Assembly (NCBI GenBank): GCA_023412475.1
Contig: JAEYNR010000057.1
Span: 9,762 to 73,761 of the forward strand
Length of the DNA: 64,000 bases
Source: Fibrobacterota bacterium
Lineage (GTDB): Bacteria > Fibrobacterota > Chitinivibrionia > Chitinivibrionales > Chitinispirillaceae
Direction of reading: 5' to 3'
Part shown: piece by piece, positions 25,182 through 34,342 of the stretch
Numbering within the stretch: the stretch's first letter is position 1
Layout: the number at the start of each line of letters is the position of its first letter
The notes under the pieces: generated by a model
Seen by the model: the letters and a program-made list of their open reading frames with translations, nothing else
Databases searched by the model: none
Told to the model about the DNA's origin: nothing
Position numbers and translations under genes: made by a program

Positions 25182-28100
25182 GTGAAACCTGCCTATAAAA
25201 ACATGTGGCTGACTGGCCTGGTATTGCTTTTAGGTTTATTTTGCACGATTCGAGATGACAACGGTCAACCGGGAATCTCCGGTCCTGATAAAATTGAAGA
25301 CACAACAGAAAGCCTGGTACTCTCTGTCAGTGCAGAAAGTACCTATGTCCGGTTAAAAGACACAATCGCCATACTGGCCAGAGTCTATTCGGATAGCTTA
25401 GGGACCAGTTCTGTTACACCGCTTAAAAACGTTCGACTTCAGGCCAGTGGCAGTTACGGTCAATTTGCAGAGCAGATGCTTTATTCGGATGAAAATGGGC
25501 GGGCAAGATTTCTTTTCACCGACACTGTTTCCAGGAAAATTGAGATTACAATTAAAGCAGGTAATGTATCTCAAAGCCTGCGACTTGAGGTCACTAATAC
25601 CCCTGATAAAGTTCAAAAGCTGATTGAAGCCATACCGCAAAGGTCGGCAATCTCTGCCGGCGGTTTTGATTCCACAACGATTCTGGTTCAGGTAATGAAT
25701 CATAACCACAATCCCATAGTCGGTGAACTGATACAGTTTATTACCACATCCGGAATGATCGTTGGTGATGGCTCCAGCACCGAGAATTCCGGACAAAGCA
25801 GAACTGATCAGTTTGGAACAGCCAGAGCAATCTTAAAAAGCTCAAGCTTTAATGACGTTGCCTATGTAACCGCATATCTACATTCTGACCAAACGCTTAG
25901 TTGCGAAACAGAAGTCGAGTTCCGGGGTATCTCTCTTTCAATGCAGGCAGACCAGCACAATTTGGTAATCGGTGATACTGCGATTATTACAGCCCGACTT
26001 ACTGATGCCCAGGAAAACGCCATTGAGAAAGCCTCCGTCTTTTTCACTCTTCAGTCACAGGCCCAATCCAATCTGCAGATTCTTAGCGCCGATTCTTTTA
26101 CCAGAGAAAACGGCATAGCAATGGCCAGAATTAAGGCACTCAGAAATGGTATCGACATTTTTGAAGCAAAAGCAGCGGGCACAGAAGCACTCCTTCAACT
26201 AAACGTGTCATCTCTAAAGTTAAAAGTTGATCTTAATAAAAACTCTTTACAGACTCAGGAATCTGATACCGCACTTTTGACAGCTACCTTTACCAATGGA
26301 TCCGGCGCAGCGCTTGTTGGTCGCACAGTAACCCTGAACAAATACTTTAAAACAGAGAACAATGGAGATACTTCAGCTTCTGTTTCTGGTACAACTGATG
26401 CTTCTGGCAAGTGTAGTTTCACTCTGATGCCTCTTCCCTATGAAGGCAAAATGCGTCTGGAGATTATAGCATTTGACAAAGCTGAAGGATATGCATCTGC
26501 AGATACCGGTATCATGTTTTTTACTACCCGAATCATGACAATACGAGCTCAGGGGGCAATCCCGGCTGATGGCTCCAGCAAATGCCCGGTAATTGTTACA
26601 ATCAAGAATAAAAATGGTAATCCGCTGGTGGGAGATAAAATTAGTTTTACCACAACCGCAGGGATGATTACAGCAGTATCAGAAACCGATGATGAAGGCA
26701 AGGCGGTTGCGTACCTGACCAGCGATCGAAGAAACATCATTGCCAAAGTAACTGCTACATTACAGAGCGATCCCAACAAGAAACAGACCACAGATGTAGC
26801 TTTCAATGGAATCAAACTTTTAGCATCGATTAATCCTCCGAATATCAGTAGCGATGCAAAAGACACAGCATCAGTACTGGTACTCCTTACTGATGCAGCC
26901 GGAAGCAGCATCTCAGGAGAAAGGATCAGTTTTTCAAAGCAGATTGAAGAAACGATTATTATCGGTGCAGACACGGTCACAAGCAATGTAGGCGAAGCAA
27001 AATGCAGAGTTTTCGGGAAAGGAAAAGGCCAGGATACAATTCGTATCTTTGCCGCGGGCGCCTCCACAGAAGTGCTTCTGAACTATTCATCAAATATTCT
27101 GATCATAGATACCGTACCAGGGCAAAACTGCATAGCAGACAGTACCGATTCTACCCAGATCACTCTTGTCTATCTTAAAGGTGATAAGATAACCCCAATC
27201 CCAAATGCTCAGGTGGATATTAGTATGACAGTTGGACATTTGGGTACTGTATTTGCAAAGACTCTGGTAACAGAAAGCAATGGTAAGCTAAGCTTTTATA
27301 TTCGCAACCCGCACTTTGCTGTTACCTCCACCATTTCAGCTCTGGCAAAAACCGGTTCCGAACAAACAAGCGCAGACTTAAAACTTTATTTCCGTGCAAA
27401 CAATGTGGCCAAAATAGTTCTATCAGGAACACCAGAAGTTATCTCAATAAACGGCTCCAGAGCGATGATAACCGCTGTAGCTTACGATGCACTTGGCAAC
27501 AGGGTAAAAGATGCCCGTCTTTCATTTAATCTGGTCAATGGCCCAAGTGGAGGAGAGTATATCGATCCACCAGTGGCAATCACCGGTGATGATGGCAGCG
27601 CAACCAGTTGGTTTGTTTCGGGCAAGACACCCAGTAATCACCGTCAGGTCTGGATCACTGCGGGAGACTTTAATGCTGTCAAATCTGACACTGTCAAATT
27701 TACCATTGTAGGACCGCCACATTACATTACCGTTCGCACCAACATTCTCAAAGGCAAAAATCCCAATGATGGTACATTTGCTCTTCCTTGTGCAGCAATC
27801 GTTACCGATATAAATGGTAACCCGGTAGCCGATGGAACAGAAGTAACCTTCAGTCTCAAAGTCTCCGGTTTTGTAACCAAGCGACTCTTCGCAGAATGGC
27901 GCAAAGATGCCGGAAACATATCTTGTAATTACGACACCAGTGCTGTAACTGTAATGCTCCCATTTGAAGATTTCAACGATAATTACCGGCTGGATCCAGG
28001 CGAGGATCGTAACGGCGATGGAATCCTTAACCGTGGTGAAGATATAAATGGTGATGGTAGATTTATTCTGGGTCCCCGTTTTATAGATATCAATGGAGAT

Positions 28101-28598
28101 GGAATTCGCCAATACGACCCACTACACCCGGTCGAAGAGCTGTCGCCTTGTACAAGCAGTGATGGCGTCTGGTATGCGGATTTAAACAAAAACGACCGAT
28201 GGGAACCAATTGAACCACTCGATGACCCAATTTATCTGGACGCTTACTATAGGCTAGTGGCAAGCGGGGCTTTCCGCCGCTACCCTCAGATCACCGCGGC
28301 TCAGGATTCAACTGATTTTTCCACCATCTTCACTCTTGATTCGATCTATGAAAGCCATCCTGATTTTGTCAGTAAATACATGCCATTCGATGTAGATGCC
28401 AATCAAAACGGGATTGCCGATCCCATGACAGCAGTAAGCATTAAGCGCACGGCAACCACCAAAGATGGCAAGGCATTGAATGAGATTATTTATGGTCAAT
28501 CTGATGCTGGCAGCATAGAGGTTACTCTATGGGCAGAATCTCAGGGTATTGTCACTAAGACACCCGATATTTTGGTTTTACCAGTTGTCATTGATTAA
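25182..28598 (+). CDS. Large Big_1 (invasin-like) repeat surface protein with EF-hand-like calcium loops
   Basis: 1138-residue exported protein. GTG 25182 follows AAAGGGGGACAA. The N-terminal hydrophobic segment (MWLTGLVLLLGLFC) ends in a Cys, so it may be a lipoprotein, though the lipobox is non-standard. Residues about 45-900 are repeats of about 100 residues with the bacterial Ig-like Big_1 pattern (AxGSSKCPVIVTIKNKNGNP, DEGKAVAYLTSD). Residues about 929-976 hold acidic DxNxDGxxxxGED loops (EDRNGDGILNRGED, INGDGR, DINGDGIRQYD), likely calcium sites. The following gene encodes a probable outer-membrane protein. Adhesion or surface architecture is the likely role. Confidence 0.78.
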   Translation: MKPAYKNMWLTGLVLLLGLFCTIRDDNGQPGISGPDKIEDTTESLVLSVSAESTYVRLKDTIAILARVYSDSLGTSSVTPLKNVRLQASGSYGQFAEQMLYSDENGRARFLFTDTVSRKIEITIKAGNVSQSLRLEVTNTPDKVQKLIEAIPQRSAISAGGFDSTTILVQVMNHNHNPIVGELIQFITTSGMIVGDGSSTENSGQSRTDQFGTARAILKSSSFNDVAYVTAYLHSDQTLSCETEVEFRGISLSMQADQHNLVIGDTAIITARLTDAQENAIEKASVFFTLQSQAQSNLQILSADSFTRENGIAMARIKALRNGIDIFEAKAAGTEALLQLNVSSLKLKVDLNKNSLQTQESDTALLTATFTNGSGAALVGRTVTLNKYFKTENNGDTSASVSGTTDASGKCSFTLMPLPYEGKMRLEIIAFDKAEGYASADTGIMFFTTRIMTIRAQGAIPADGSSKCPVIVTIKNKNGNPLVGDKISFTTTAGMITAVSETDDEGKAVAYLTSDRRNIIAKVTATLQSDPNKKQTTDVAFNGIKLLASINPPNISSDAKDTASVLVLLTDAAGSSISGERISFSKQIEETIIIGADTVTSNVGEAKCRVFGKGKGQDTIRIFAAGASTEVLLNYSSNILIIDTVPGQNCIADSTDSTQITLVYLKGDKITPIPNAQVDISMTVGHLGTVFAKTLVTESNGKLSFYIRNPHFAVTSTISALAKTGSEQTSADLKLYFRANNVAKIVLSGTPEVISINGSRAMITAVAYDALGNRVKDARLSFNLVNGPSGGEYIDPPVAITGDDGSATSWFVSGKTPSNHRQVWITAGDFNAVKSDTVKFTIVGPPHYITVRTNILKGKNPNDGTFALPCAAIVTDINGNPVADGTEVTFSLKVSGFVTKRLFAEWRKDAGNISCNYDTSAVTVMLPFEDFNDNYRLDPGEDRNGDGILNRGEDINGDGRFILGPRFIDINGDGIRQYDPLHPVEELSPCTSSDGVWYADLNKNDRWEPIEPLDDPIYLDAYYRLVASGAFRRYPQITAAQDSTDFSTIFTLDSIYESHPDFVSKYMPFDVDANQNGIADPMTAVSIKRTATTKDGKALNEIIYGQSDAGSIEVTLWAESQGIVTKTPDILVLPVVID

Positions 28599-28615
28599 TA
28601 AACATGGAGTATACA

Positions 28616-29395
28616 TTGAAGAAAGCATTTTCAATAATTAGCTGCTTTTTTTTATCAAATGCCGTTTTAGCTTCAAATGTGGCTAACCCTGCAGTAAATA
28701 TCCCGGAGGCCAGAATCGCAATTGGTGCATCGTATCACCTGGGAGGCTATACACTGTCCAACAAGGCAATCGCATCGTTATGGAATCGTGTTCATAGCCG
28801 AGTGGAGTATTCACCATTAAAGTTCTTAAGCCTTGGTGTTGAGCTTGGGGCTACTCAAATAGATGTCGATCGATTTATAAATGGATCTGATACTGTGCCG
28901 GTTTTTCATGGTAAATTTGGCTTCTCCGGTGGAGCTTTGTTAAAATTTAGTACACCAGCATTTCTTCACGATTACCTTAGGGTTACCGGTGTCACCAAGG
29001 CATCCTTTTTCTCATCCAAAAACAAGCACAATGCTTCATACAAAGGGATAGACGGAGTAGGGATAATCGGGCTACAATTCCATATTCCACGATTTGGATA
29101 TATAACAACCGGGCCATTAATATATGTGATTGATGGAACCAACAGAAGTTATACCGGAAAGGAAAACTATTATTCCAATCTTAATAATATAAGAGGATGG
29201 ATCGCCCTTGATATTTTTCCAAGACTCAAGGAGGTAACCAGCAATAAACCTTTTATTTCCGTGGAATTATCTATGTCCCCAGAAATAGACTTCTCCAAAA
29301 GAATACCCATACAGGAATTCAGTGTTTCAATCAGTATTGGTTCTGTGACCAGTAGAATTTACGGAATAGACAATGATATTGAGTGGGAACCTTAA
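28616..29395 (+). CDS. Probable outer-membrane beta-barrel protein
   Basis: 259 residues from TTG 28616, or 263 from ATG 28604. The TTG is favoured because ATGGAG at 28604-28609 looks like its Shine-Dalgarno and the signal peptide (LKKAFSIISCFFLSNAVLAS) begins there. The mature part alternates polar and hydrophobic residues with glycine-rich turns (SLGVELGATQIDVD, IPRFGYITTGPLIYVID), as in barrel proteins. It starts 17 bases after the Big_1 gene, so the two are probably co-expressed and may interact. No named family recognised. Confidence 0.68.
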   Translation: MKKAFSIISCFFLSNAVLASNVANPAVNIPEARIAIGASYHLGGYTLSNKAIASLWNRVHSRVEYSPLKFLSLGVELGATQIDVDRFINGSDTVPVFHGKFGFSGGALLKFSTPAFLHDYLRVTGVTKASFFSSKNKHNASYKGIDGVGIIGLQFHIPRFGYITTGPLIYVIDGTNRSYTGKENYYSNLNNIRGWIALDIFPRLKEVTSNKPFISVELSMSPEIDFSKRIPIQEFSVSISIGSVTSRIYGIDNDIEWEP

Positions 29396-29438
29396 AGCGG
29401 TGAAATCAAGCAAGCGGTTAAACCGTTTAAAATAAATC

Positions 29439-29651
29439 TTACATAAACAGATCTTTTATTTTTGTCCAAGTAGTCTTCTTTTTGGAAACAAAAACCCGTT
29501 TACCCAAGTTTTTTTGATCATCTCGTATGGAACTTACCATTTCGGTTTTCTGTTCAGATGAAACAATTTGTTGTTTTGTGGTATCAGAGTTAAGGGCAAA
29601 GGAAGCTGTATAGCAAAAACAAATCAGGCAAAGCAGCTTCAATTTATTCAT
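29439..29651 (-). CDS. Small secreted protein, unknown
   Basis: 70-residue protein with a clear signal peptide (LKLLCLICFCYTASFALN) and a short basic mature part ending TTWTKIKDLFM. ATG 29651 has an AGGAG Shine-Dalgarno 6 bases upstream, so expression is likely. I recognise no family. Faces the OMP gene tail-to-tail. Confidence 0.6.
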   Translation of the reverse strand: MNKLKLLCLICFCYTASFALNSDTTKQQIVSSEQKTEMVSSIRDDQKNLGKRVFVSKKKTTWTKIKDLFM

Positions 29652-29767
29652 TATTAGCTCCTAATTAACATAAAATACTCAGTTTACTATAATATAGGGA
29701 AATGGAAATAAAAAATCAACTTTATTTTACTCTTTAATAATAATTTTAAAAATTTCCTTATTCCCGC

Positions 29768-30133
29768 TTATCCCAGGTGTTCGAGTACTTTATCTCTGAT
29801 TTCACTAAAATTGATGGGCTTATGAACTACATCGTGGATACCGTCCAGCTTAAGCAAGCTATGCTCCAGATCACCTCTCCAACTGGTGACCAGAAAGAAT
29901 TTGGTATCTGTGGCCTGACGTTTGACCCATCTGGCAATGCTGCGTCCTCCCATGTCACGAACACAAAGTGCAGCAAATACTGCATTATAACGGCTGATAT
30001 TGAGAATGTCCATTCCCTTCTCAGCAGTTTCGGCAACCGTGACATTACAGCCCAGACGCGAAAGAGATTTTCGTAACACTTCACGCAGATCTGCATCGTC
30101 ATCAATTACAAGAACATGAAACATTGCTACCAT
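29768..30133 (-). CDS. Degenerate receiver (pseudo-receiver) protein
   Basis: 121-residue single receiver-like domain. The acidic pocket (VIDDDAD) and the Lys (VHKPINF) are present, as is the switch Ser/Thr region (LVTSW). The phosphoacceptor Asp is replaced by Ala55 (in AALCVRDMGG, where a normal receiver has DLxMPxMxG), so ordinary phosphorylation is impossible. It may work as a constitutive binding domain or bind another ligand. ATG 30133 and ATG 30124 are both possible starts. It lies 130 bases downstream of the receiver-HATPase gene on the same strand. Confidence 0.8.
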   Translation of the reverse strand: MVAMFHVLVIDDDADLREVLRKSLSRLGCNVTVAETAEKGMDILNISRYNAVFAALCVRDMGGRSIARWVKRQATDTKFFLVTSWRGDLEHSLLKLDGIHDVVHKPINFSEIRDKVLEHLG

Positions 30134-30265
30134 AGGTTGAATTTAAGCTGCTATTTCTATGCCAGTTTTTATGGGTAATAATGATTAAAAACGCCAGTAT
30201 TCTCTAGAAAGAAATTGCACTATTGTCCAAAATCGGCACATATTACCGAATTACGAACATAATGC

Positions 30266-31177
30266 TTACAGCTCGTGAATCATCAATGGCTTGTTATTTT
30301 TACTTTGATTTCTATCAATGTATTGAATAATCACACATTCAGTGCGTTTCCCTGGGTCAATATTTATAATCAGACGATCAATAAGTTTTCTTACCAAAAG
30401 CAGCCCCCTACCATGCTCCTCATTAACCTTCTCTTCCCGATTATTGTCCAACCACTTTAAAGCATCATTTTTTGTCAGGTTCCCCTTAGGATCTTCAACA
30501 GAAAAACCTATTTTTTCATGATCAAAGCCCCAGGTCAGTTTGATGGCATTAGGAACCTGATAATTGTAGGAATCTGACCAGCATTCGCGTGGGAGGTCTG
30601 AGAGTTTTAAAACTGCATGAAAAAAAGCATTTGATACCAGCTCATCAATAGCCATTTCCAGATAGAATTTATTATTTACCGGCAACGATTTTACAATACC
30701 GGAACAGATGTTTTTAGCTTGAGCATAACTGCTGATTATTTCGTTATTCAGTGGGGTCTTAGAGAGGAAGCGATGAAGGCCGAATATTTCTCCAGTCAGG
30801 ATTGAGCTGACGTAAGAGTTGATCTCATTGAGCCGAAATTCCGGTCCCTTTGAAAGAATATTGCCAATGTTGTATTTCCTGATCAAGGAGATATACTGAT
30901 CAATATCGTAGCTGGTCATTAGAATATGTTTAATGGTTGGGTACTTACTATCTAGAACGGAGAATAATTCAAAACCATCCATTACTGGCATCTGAATATC
31001 AGAGATCACCAGATCCGGTATTTTCTGATCAATCATTTCCAGAGCTTCTTTGCCATTAGAAGCGGCCCTAATCGAATAATTGTGAGAAATAAAAAAATCA
31101 GACAATATCTGCCTGACCCCCACCTCATCATCAACTATTAAAATATTAAACCTTCCCGGGTGATTCACTCTGATCAT
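30266..31177 (-). CDS. Response regulator with HATPase (RsbW-like) output domain
   Basis: 303-residue protein: an intact receiver (residues 10-130; Asp16, Asp17, phosphoacceptor Asp60 in ISDIQMPVMDG, Thr in MTSYD) joined to a GHKL ATPase domain (about 150-290). The N-box is AIDELVSNAFFHA and the glycine box EEHGRGLLLVRKLID. There is no His dimerisation domain, so it resembles anti-sigma kinase (RsbW/SpoIIAB)-type outputs, not a sensor kinase. Likely phospho-controlled kinase of a STAS anti-anti-sigma partner. The divergent gene at 31368 has a STAS-like tail, which is suggestive. Confidence 0.85.
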   Translation of the reverse strand: MIRVNHPGRFNILIVDDEVGVRQILSDFFISHNYSIRAASNGKEALEMIDQKIPDLVISDIQMPVMDGFELFSVLDSKYPTIKHILMTSYDIDQYISLIRKYNIGNILSKGPEFRLNEINSYVSSILTGEIFGLHRFLSKTPLNNEIISSYAQAKNICSGIVKSLPVNNKFYLEMAIDELVSNAFFHAVLKLSDLPRECWSDSYNYQVPNAIKLTWGFDHEKIGFSVEDPKGNLTKNDALKWLDNNREEKVNEEHGRGLLLVRKLIDRLIINIDPGKRTECVIIQYIDRNQSKNNKPLMIHEL

Positions 31178-31367
31178 CCTGTCTGGAAAAAAATTTATTA
31201 AAATGAAAAGAGTAATATAAATATTGAATGAGTGATGCCCAAATATCCTGTTGATCTCGATAAAATATTATAACCTATGATATAATGAAGTTATCGCTCA
31301 ATCTGGATTCAACCAAGGTTGTAAGTTATTTTATAGGTGTATTTAAGCAGATAGGTGTGAGCTTTTA

Positions 31368-32144
31368 ATGAGCGTATTAGTGACAGTGGTGTTTTGCCTG
31401 ACCGGAATGGCAGTAGTTTTTGGTGTGACAAATTTGATCTACCTGCTTTCTCTCTCTTCCAAAACCAGTGAGCTTGAGCAGGAAATCGAGAAAAAGGCTC
31501 AGGAGTTTGACAATTTTAAAAAAGAGCGCCCCTCCTCTTCTAGCCATATAATTCAGGTAGTCGATACCCCTGTGGAAGATTCGACTATCTCTGCAATTTC
31601 AGATAATCCCATTCAAGTGATGCGAAATGTGGGCGGTTCATTTGAAAGAGCCGAAAATCTGCTTCTCAAGACTGCAGAATATAAACCACCCTCAGACGAA
31701 AATTATACAGCAGCATCAGAATACTCTGGATCTCATGTAAATACTGGCAATATCGGCCTGACTGAACCAAACCCATTTTACATCCATGATCAATCGGAGA
31801 TAGAAAACGAGGTGATGGCAACCATTAGCGAACAACCAGAACCAGAAAATCAGTTGCCACTTGCCATGTTTCAACTTTACTCTGATAGTGCGAAAGATGC
31901 AGACTTCAACAATCTCTGGAAAAATATTTCAAGTTTGCTGCAAACCAATATTCAAACAGAGGTAGGAATTGATTTTACCGGAATCAATTTCCTTTACGAT
32001 AAAGAGCTTGCTTATCTGTTTAAAATTAAAAAAATCATAACCTCTGCAGGTTCACTGGTTCATTTTTTTAATTGTGACAGAGAACTAATTTCCATTATGA
32101 GTAAACATTCTGAACTGTCACTTCATATAAAGAAAATTTCATGA
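31368..32144 (+). CDS. Membrane-anchored protein with STAS-like C-terminus
   Basis: 258-residue protein: one N-terminal transmembrane helix (VLVTVVFCLTGMAVVFGVTNLIYLL), a short coiled coil (SELEQEIEKKAQEFDNFKKE), a long low-complexity linker, and a folded C-terminal part (residues about 165-258). In that part the DFTGINFLYDKELAYLFKIKKII and GSLVHFFNCDRELISIM blocks look like a STAS domain. A phosphorylatable Ser is not obvious. ATGA overlap with tsaD. It may pair with the divergent receiver-HATPase protein; this is inference. Confidence 0.6.
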   Translation: MSVLVTVVFCLTGMAVVFGVTNLIYLLSLSSKTSELEQEIEKKAQEFDNFKKERPSSSSHIIQVVDTPVEDSTISAISDNPIQVMRNVGGSFERAENLLLKTAEYKPPSDENYTAASEYSGSHVNTGNIGLTEPNPFYIHDQSEIENEVMATISEQPEPENQLPLAMFQLYSDSAKDADFNNLWKNISSLLQTNIQTEVGIDFTGINFLYDKELAYLFKIKKIITSAGSLVHFFNCDRELISIMSKHSELSLHIKKIS

Positions 32145-33127
32145 AAGTATTAGGTATCGAAACATCCTGTGATGAAACCTCTATAGCAATTATAGAAGAC
32201 GGCAAAATACTGGCAAATGCAATCTATTCCCAAGAGGAACATAGCCTTTATGGAGGTGTAGTTCCCGAGGTTGCATCGCGTGCACACCTGGAAAAAATTG
32301 ACCGCCTTGCCAGTACAGTTTTTCAGGAAAGCGGTCTAAATCTTCAACAGATAGACCTGATTGCGGTTACAGACAGCCCCGGACTCGCAGGAGCGCTTCT
32401 GGTGGGAATCAGCTTTGCCTTAGGTCTTCACACCAGATATAGAATTCCTATAACAGGCATAAATCACCTTGAGGGCCACATTTTTTCTGTTCTTCTGGAT
32501 AACCCCGGCTTACAATTCCCGTTCCTTGCCTTAGTCGTTTCTGGAGGACACACTGCGATCTACAGAGTAGATGAGATTGGAGCTTACCGATGTCTGGGAC
32601 AGACTGTTGATGATGCAGCAGGTGAAGCATTTGATAAAGTGGGAAAGATGCTGGGATTTTGCTACCCTGCCGGAAAATCTATTGAGAAAGAAGCTTCCAT
32701 GTTTACAGGAAAAAATAACCTGATAAAATTCCCAATTGCCCGTATCTGGGCAAATCCGCTTGATTTCAGTTTCTCAGGACTAAAGACGGCGGTTAAATAT
32801 TTCCTTAGCTCCCAAGATACAGATTTCATAAGAAATAACCGCCCTGCAATCTGTGACTCATTTCAGAATACTGTCATCGAATCACTTCGGAGCAGACTAA
32901 TGGCTGCATCCCAAAAAAGCAAGATTAGAAGAATAGCCCTGGTGGGTGGAGTAGCTTGTAATGGTCGATTAAGAGAAGAGCTGAAGAAAAGTTTTGCCGA
33001 TGAACTCTATTTTCCCAGCACTCTTCTATGCACAGACAATGCGGCTATGATCGCTCTGGCTGCTCAGAAGCGTGCAGAAAAAGGAATTACACGATTTCCC
33101 GAGATGAACCCATCAGCAAGCTTATAG
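32141..33127 (+). CDS. tsaD: tRNA N6-adenosine threonylcarbamoyltransferase
   Basis: TsaD (Kae1/YgjD) transfers the threonylcarbamoyl group to A37 of ANN-decoding tRNAs. 328 residues, usual length. N-terminal MKVLGIETSCDETSIAI, the metal motif INHLEGHIFS (HxxxH), the nucleotide-binding VSGGHTAIYR, and the C-terminal VGGVACNGRLREEL and CTDNAAMIA are all intact. The start overlaps the upstream gene's stop (ATGA). mtaB, whose product methylthiolates the t6A made by this enzyme, lies 4 kb away in the same window. Confidence 0.96.
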   Translation: MKVLGIETSCDETSIAIIEDGKILANAIYSQEEHSLYGGVVPEVASRAHLEKIDRLASTVFQESGLNLQQIDLIAVTDSPGLAGALLVGISFALGLHTRYRIPITGINHLEGHIFSVLLDNPGLQFPFLALVVSGGHTAIYRVDEIGAYRCLGQTVDDAAGEAFDKVGKMLGFCYPAGKSIEKEASMFTGKNNLIKFPIARIWANPLDFSFSGLKTAVKYFLSSQDTDFIRNNRPAICDSFQNTVIESLRSRLMAASQKSKIRRIALVGGVACNGRLREELKKSFADELYFPSTLLCTDNAAMIALAAQKRAEKGITRFPEMNPSASL

Positions 33128-33140
33128 GAGGAAGTAAAAA

Positions 33141-33290
33141 GTGCCGTTTTTTGTATTTGTCTGCTTAGCTGTAATTATCTGTTCTTTTCTGATAATGTTG
33201 GCCATTCAATTAATAAGGATGGAAAAGGCGCTCATTGAAATCAGCGAAATTACCGAATCCATGGTTAAAAGGTTCTACGGAAGTGACTGA
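33141..33290 (+). CDS. Small single-span membrane protein after tsaD
   Basis: 49-residue protein starting at GTG 33141, 8 bases after an AGGAGGA Shine-Dalgarno that overlaps the tsaD stop. Residues 3-24 form one transmembrane helix (FFVFVCLAVIICSFLIMLA), followed by an amphipathic tail (IRMEKALIEISEITESMVKR) that could form a coiled coil. No family recognised. Ends 21 bases before the converging ftsY stop. The strong ribosome site makes it likely real. Confidence 0.62.
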   Translation: MPFFVFVCLAVIICSFLIMLAIQLIRMEKALIEISEITESMVKRFYGSD

Positions 33291-33311
33291 GCACTTTCCT
33301 TTTTACAAATC

Positions 33312-34217
33312 CTACTGCAATTCCCCGAACATGGCATCAACATAAGTATTAGCATCGAAATCCTGGAGGTCTTCAACCTGTTCTCCAACCCCGATCTTTT
33401 TTATGGGTATATCGAAAGTTTTGGTCAGAGCGATTGCCACTCCCCCTTTCGCAGTGCCATCCAGTTTTGTAATAATCAGACCTGTAATCCCTACAGCTTC
33501 ATCAAAAACCTTGGCCTGCTTAATAGCATTCTGGCCGGTGGTGGCATCAACCACCAGAAGAATTTCATTGGGAGCATGAGGAGTGTTTCTTTTTATAACC
33601 CTTAGGATTTTCTGAAGCTCATTCATCAGATTGACCTTGGTATGGAGTCTTCCTGCAGTATCAAGAATAAGTACATCGGTGTTTCTGGCTTTAGCAGCCT
33701 CTATTGCATCAAAGGCAACTGAAGCTGCATCTGCTCCCTCCTGCTGCGCTACAAACTCTGAACCGGTACGTTGAGCCCAGATTCGAAGCTGCTCAATGGC
33801 TCCTGCTCTGAATGTGTCTGCAGCACCCAGCATAACCGATTTCCCTTTGGTCCTAAGCTCATTTGCCAGTTTGCCTATTGTGGTAGTTTTGCCTACCCCA
33901 TTGACACCCACAACAAGTATCACCCATGGCTTGGGAGGGAATTCTTCAGGCATCTTCAGTACCTTCAAATCCTCAGCCAACAATTCCTTAAGAACTGAAT
34001 AAGCCTCTGAATTGCTTTCCACCCGTCTTTGCTTCAACTCCTCTTTTAAACGGTCCACAAACTCCTCTGTATACTCTATCCCTATATCAGCAGCAATCAG
34101 AGCATCCTCCAATGAATCAAAAAAATGTTCATCAAATCCTCCTTCACCAGTTAGAATTGATGTTATCTGCGACCGTGTTTTAGATAAACCATCCTTCAGT
34201 CGAACAAAAAGATTCAT
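33312..34217 (-). CDS. ftsY: Signal recognition particle receptor FtsY
   Basis: SRP-type GTPase that docks ribosome-SRP complexes at the membrane. 301 residues: N-domain four-helix bundle, then G-domain with G1 GVNGVGKTTTIGKLA, G2 DTFRAGAIEQL, G3 DTAGR and G4 TKLDGTAKGG, ending in GVGEQVEDLQDFD. The acidic A-domain of E. coli FtsY is absent, as in many phyla. ATG 34217 has AAGGAGA upstream. Confidence 0.96.
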   Translation of the reverse strand: MNLFVRLKDGLSKTRSQITSILTGEGGFDEHFFDSLEDALIAADIGIEYTEEFVDRLKEELKQRRVESNSEAYSVLKELLAEDLKVLKMPEEFPPKPWVILVVGVNGVGKTTTIGKLANELRTKGKSVMLGAADTFRAGAIEQLRIWAQRTGSEFVAQQEGADAASVAFDAIEAAKARNTDVLILDTAGRLHTKVNLMNELQKILRVIKRNTPHAPNEILLVVDATTGQNAIKQAKVFDEAVGITGLIITKLDGTAKGGVAIALTKTFDIPIKKIGVGEQVEDLQDFDANTYVDAMFGELQ

Positions 34218-34342
34218 TTAAAGGTGTTCTCCTTAATAAAAAAAAATTTAAAAAACAGTCTGATCAGCCAGTAAATATATGTAAGTACAGTAAGGGGCGC
34301 AAATGGTTCAAACTTAGGTTCATTATTAGTAGCTGCTTTGTT

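Noticed and set aside
26549..27067. 172-codon minus-strand ORF inside the Big_1 gene
   Set aside because: Antisense shadow; hydrophobic composition comes from reading Ig-repeat codons backwards.
27522..28112. 196-codon minus-strand ORF inside the Big_1 gene
   Set aside because: It is a shadow of the repeat-rich coding frame; no ribosome site or domain.
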